Source: Planctomycetota bacterium (GTDB taxonomy: Bacteria; Planctomycetota; J058). Taken from it: a stretch of 64,000 nt of DNA. Both the position numbers and the translations under genes were made by a program. Position 1 is the first letter of the stretch. Each line of letters begins with the position of its first letter. The stretch covers positions 248,001 to 312,000 of the forward strand of contig JAMLIC010000003.1 of the NCBI GenBank assembly GCA_023954375.1, in the 5' to 3' direction. Positions 63,519 to 64,000 of this stretch are shown one piece after another. A model generated the notes under the pieces. That model saw nothing but the letters and a program-made list of their open reading frames with translations. It had not been told where the DNA came from and did not search any database.

Positions 63519-63742
63519 TGTGATCGCGGCTGCGGCCGAGGATGGCGGGCGCTGGGGGGGCCGACTTCGTCGGCCTCGACCGCTCAGGCTCGGTCGGCGG
63601 CCAGGAGGCCGCCTTCCCTCGCCTTCGCGCCGCATCGCCTCGCCCTCCTCGGCCTCGCCTGACGCTCCTGCTGCGGAAGCGCGGTGAGGTGTGCTCGGAG
63701 GCGGCTCCGCCGCTTGCGAAGACGGGGGTCGAGGACAGGCCC
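63519..63742 (+). repeat. Dispersed repeat family A, copy 3
   Basis: Begins TGTGATCGCGGCTGCGGC at the first base after the permease stop and ends GGTCGAGGACAGGCCC. Contains the conserved hairpin GGCGGCC-AGGA-GGCCGCC and a variable hairpin GGCCGAC-TTC-GTCGGCC at 63559-63575. Reference copy for the family because it is uninterrupted. Confidence 0.85.
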
Positions 63743-63792
63743 TGGCCTGAATGAGCGGGCGCAACAGGCGCACTCCGGAGTCGCTGGAGCTG

Positions 63793-63857
63793 GATCGAGG
63801 GTGCGATCCGGAGCGGTTCGACGCCCGTCGAACCACTCCGGATCGTGCTCCTCGATC
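63793..63857. terminator. Two-tier hairpin between convergent genes
   Basis: GATCCGGAGCGGTTCGACG pairs with CGTCGAACCACTCCGGATC (one C/A mismatch) over a CC loop. The flanks GATCGAGG and CCTCGATC extend the stem outside. It lies just before the end of the next minus-strand gene and is a likely bidirectional terminator. No U tract. Confidence 0.65.
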
Positions 63858-63872
63858 TGGCGGCGAGCACAC

Positions 63873-64000
63873 TCAACGCACGGGCCCGCCGTGCCGGTAG
63901 GGGCCCGGCGGCGCCTGCTCGGTCGGCGTCACGCCCTGCACCGGCTCGGCCGGCAGGTGCTCCGTCGCCGGAGGCGCCGGGGCGCGCAGGCGCACGGCGA
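63873..64000 (-). CDS. C-terminal end of a Pro-rich protein (partial)
   Basis: An open minus-strand frame runs from the window edge to a TGA and reads as a Pro/Ala-rich tail (A-P-A-P-P-A-T-E-H-L-P-A-E-P-V-Q-G-V-T). Only 41 residues are visible, so the gene cannot be identified. Confidence 0.45.
   Translation of the reverse strand, partial: AVRLRAPAPPATEHLPAEPVQGVTPTEQAPPGPYRHGGPVR

Overview
The window is about 75% GC, with frequent GTG/TTG starts, ATGA/GTGA start-stop overlaps and short gaps. The gene content is bacterial. FHA, Ser/Thr kinase and SpoIIE-type phosphatase signalling, a sigma-54 activator, many zinc ribbons, VWA membrane proteins, GspE/GspF with pseudopilins and lipoproteins suggest a very GC-rich Planctomycetota- or Myxococcota-like organism. 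This is an inference from gene content; no rRNA or other marker gene is present and no tRNA gene was seen.

Layout. 1-10.3 kb holds housekeeping and secreted genes: MsrA, a flavin amine oxidase, signal peptidase I, an NlpC/P60-like secreted protein, an S10-type carboxypeptidase homologue and OsmC. 10.7-22.2 kb is a gas-vesicle locus. It begins with a sigma-54 activator that has a degenerate receiver, then two GvpA-family genes, a histidine kinase, two response regulators, GvpF/L with a basic repeat tail, GvpG, a tandem ArsA-type ATPase (frameshifted here), GvpF/L, a third GvpA-family gene, a third GvpF/L, GvpK and a zinc-ribbon gene. No GvpN was found. 22.2-26.3 kb, mostly on the minus strand, carries a kinase-like sensor without an ATPase domain, RmlC, a zinc ribbon and a YVTN-type lipoprotein with a readable promoter. 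26.8-28.9 kb is a group II intron (class C type by its ORF) that sits inside a copy of a dispersed repeat. 28.9-32.7 kb carries an FHA-GAF-SpoIIE phosphatase, endonuclease III and small unknowns. 32.9-36.7 kb is a type II secretion/type IV pilus-like operon (GspF, GspE, three pseudopilins). 37.1-41 kb has a Pro/Gly-rich DPFG-repeat protein, an FHA protein, a 40-residue membrane peptide and two paralogous lipoproteins. 40.8-43.8 kb is an ECF sigma factor with an unusually large anti-sigma-like partner. 43.8-51.5 kb has Nudix, SUKH, aldehyde dehydrogenase, a lipoprotein esterase, and a fusion of a (p)ppGpp-hydrolase-type HD domain with a methyltransferase. 51.6-64 kb has a giant receptor Ser/Thr kinase, a frameshifted coiled-coil gene, a VWA/BatA-like pair, and an APC permease with two UspA domains.

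The most unusual items are: (1) the gas-vesicle locus with an embedded two-component cassette and an ArsA-type ATPase; (2) a dispersed repeat of about 240 bp, family A, sitting at the 3' ends of genes. Its first hairpin differs in stem sequence between copies while keeping its complementarity. One copy is split by the group II intron, and its end can supply stop codons; (3) the HD-methyltransferase fusion. Two genes (ArsA; coiled-coil protein) have apparent frameshifts next to C runs, and a G14C35 run flanks the intron, so assembly errors must be excluded there.
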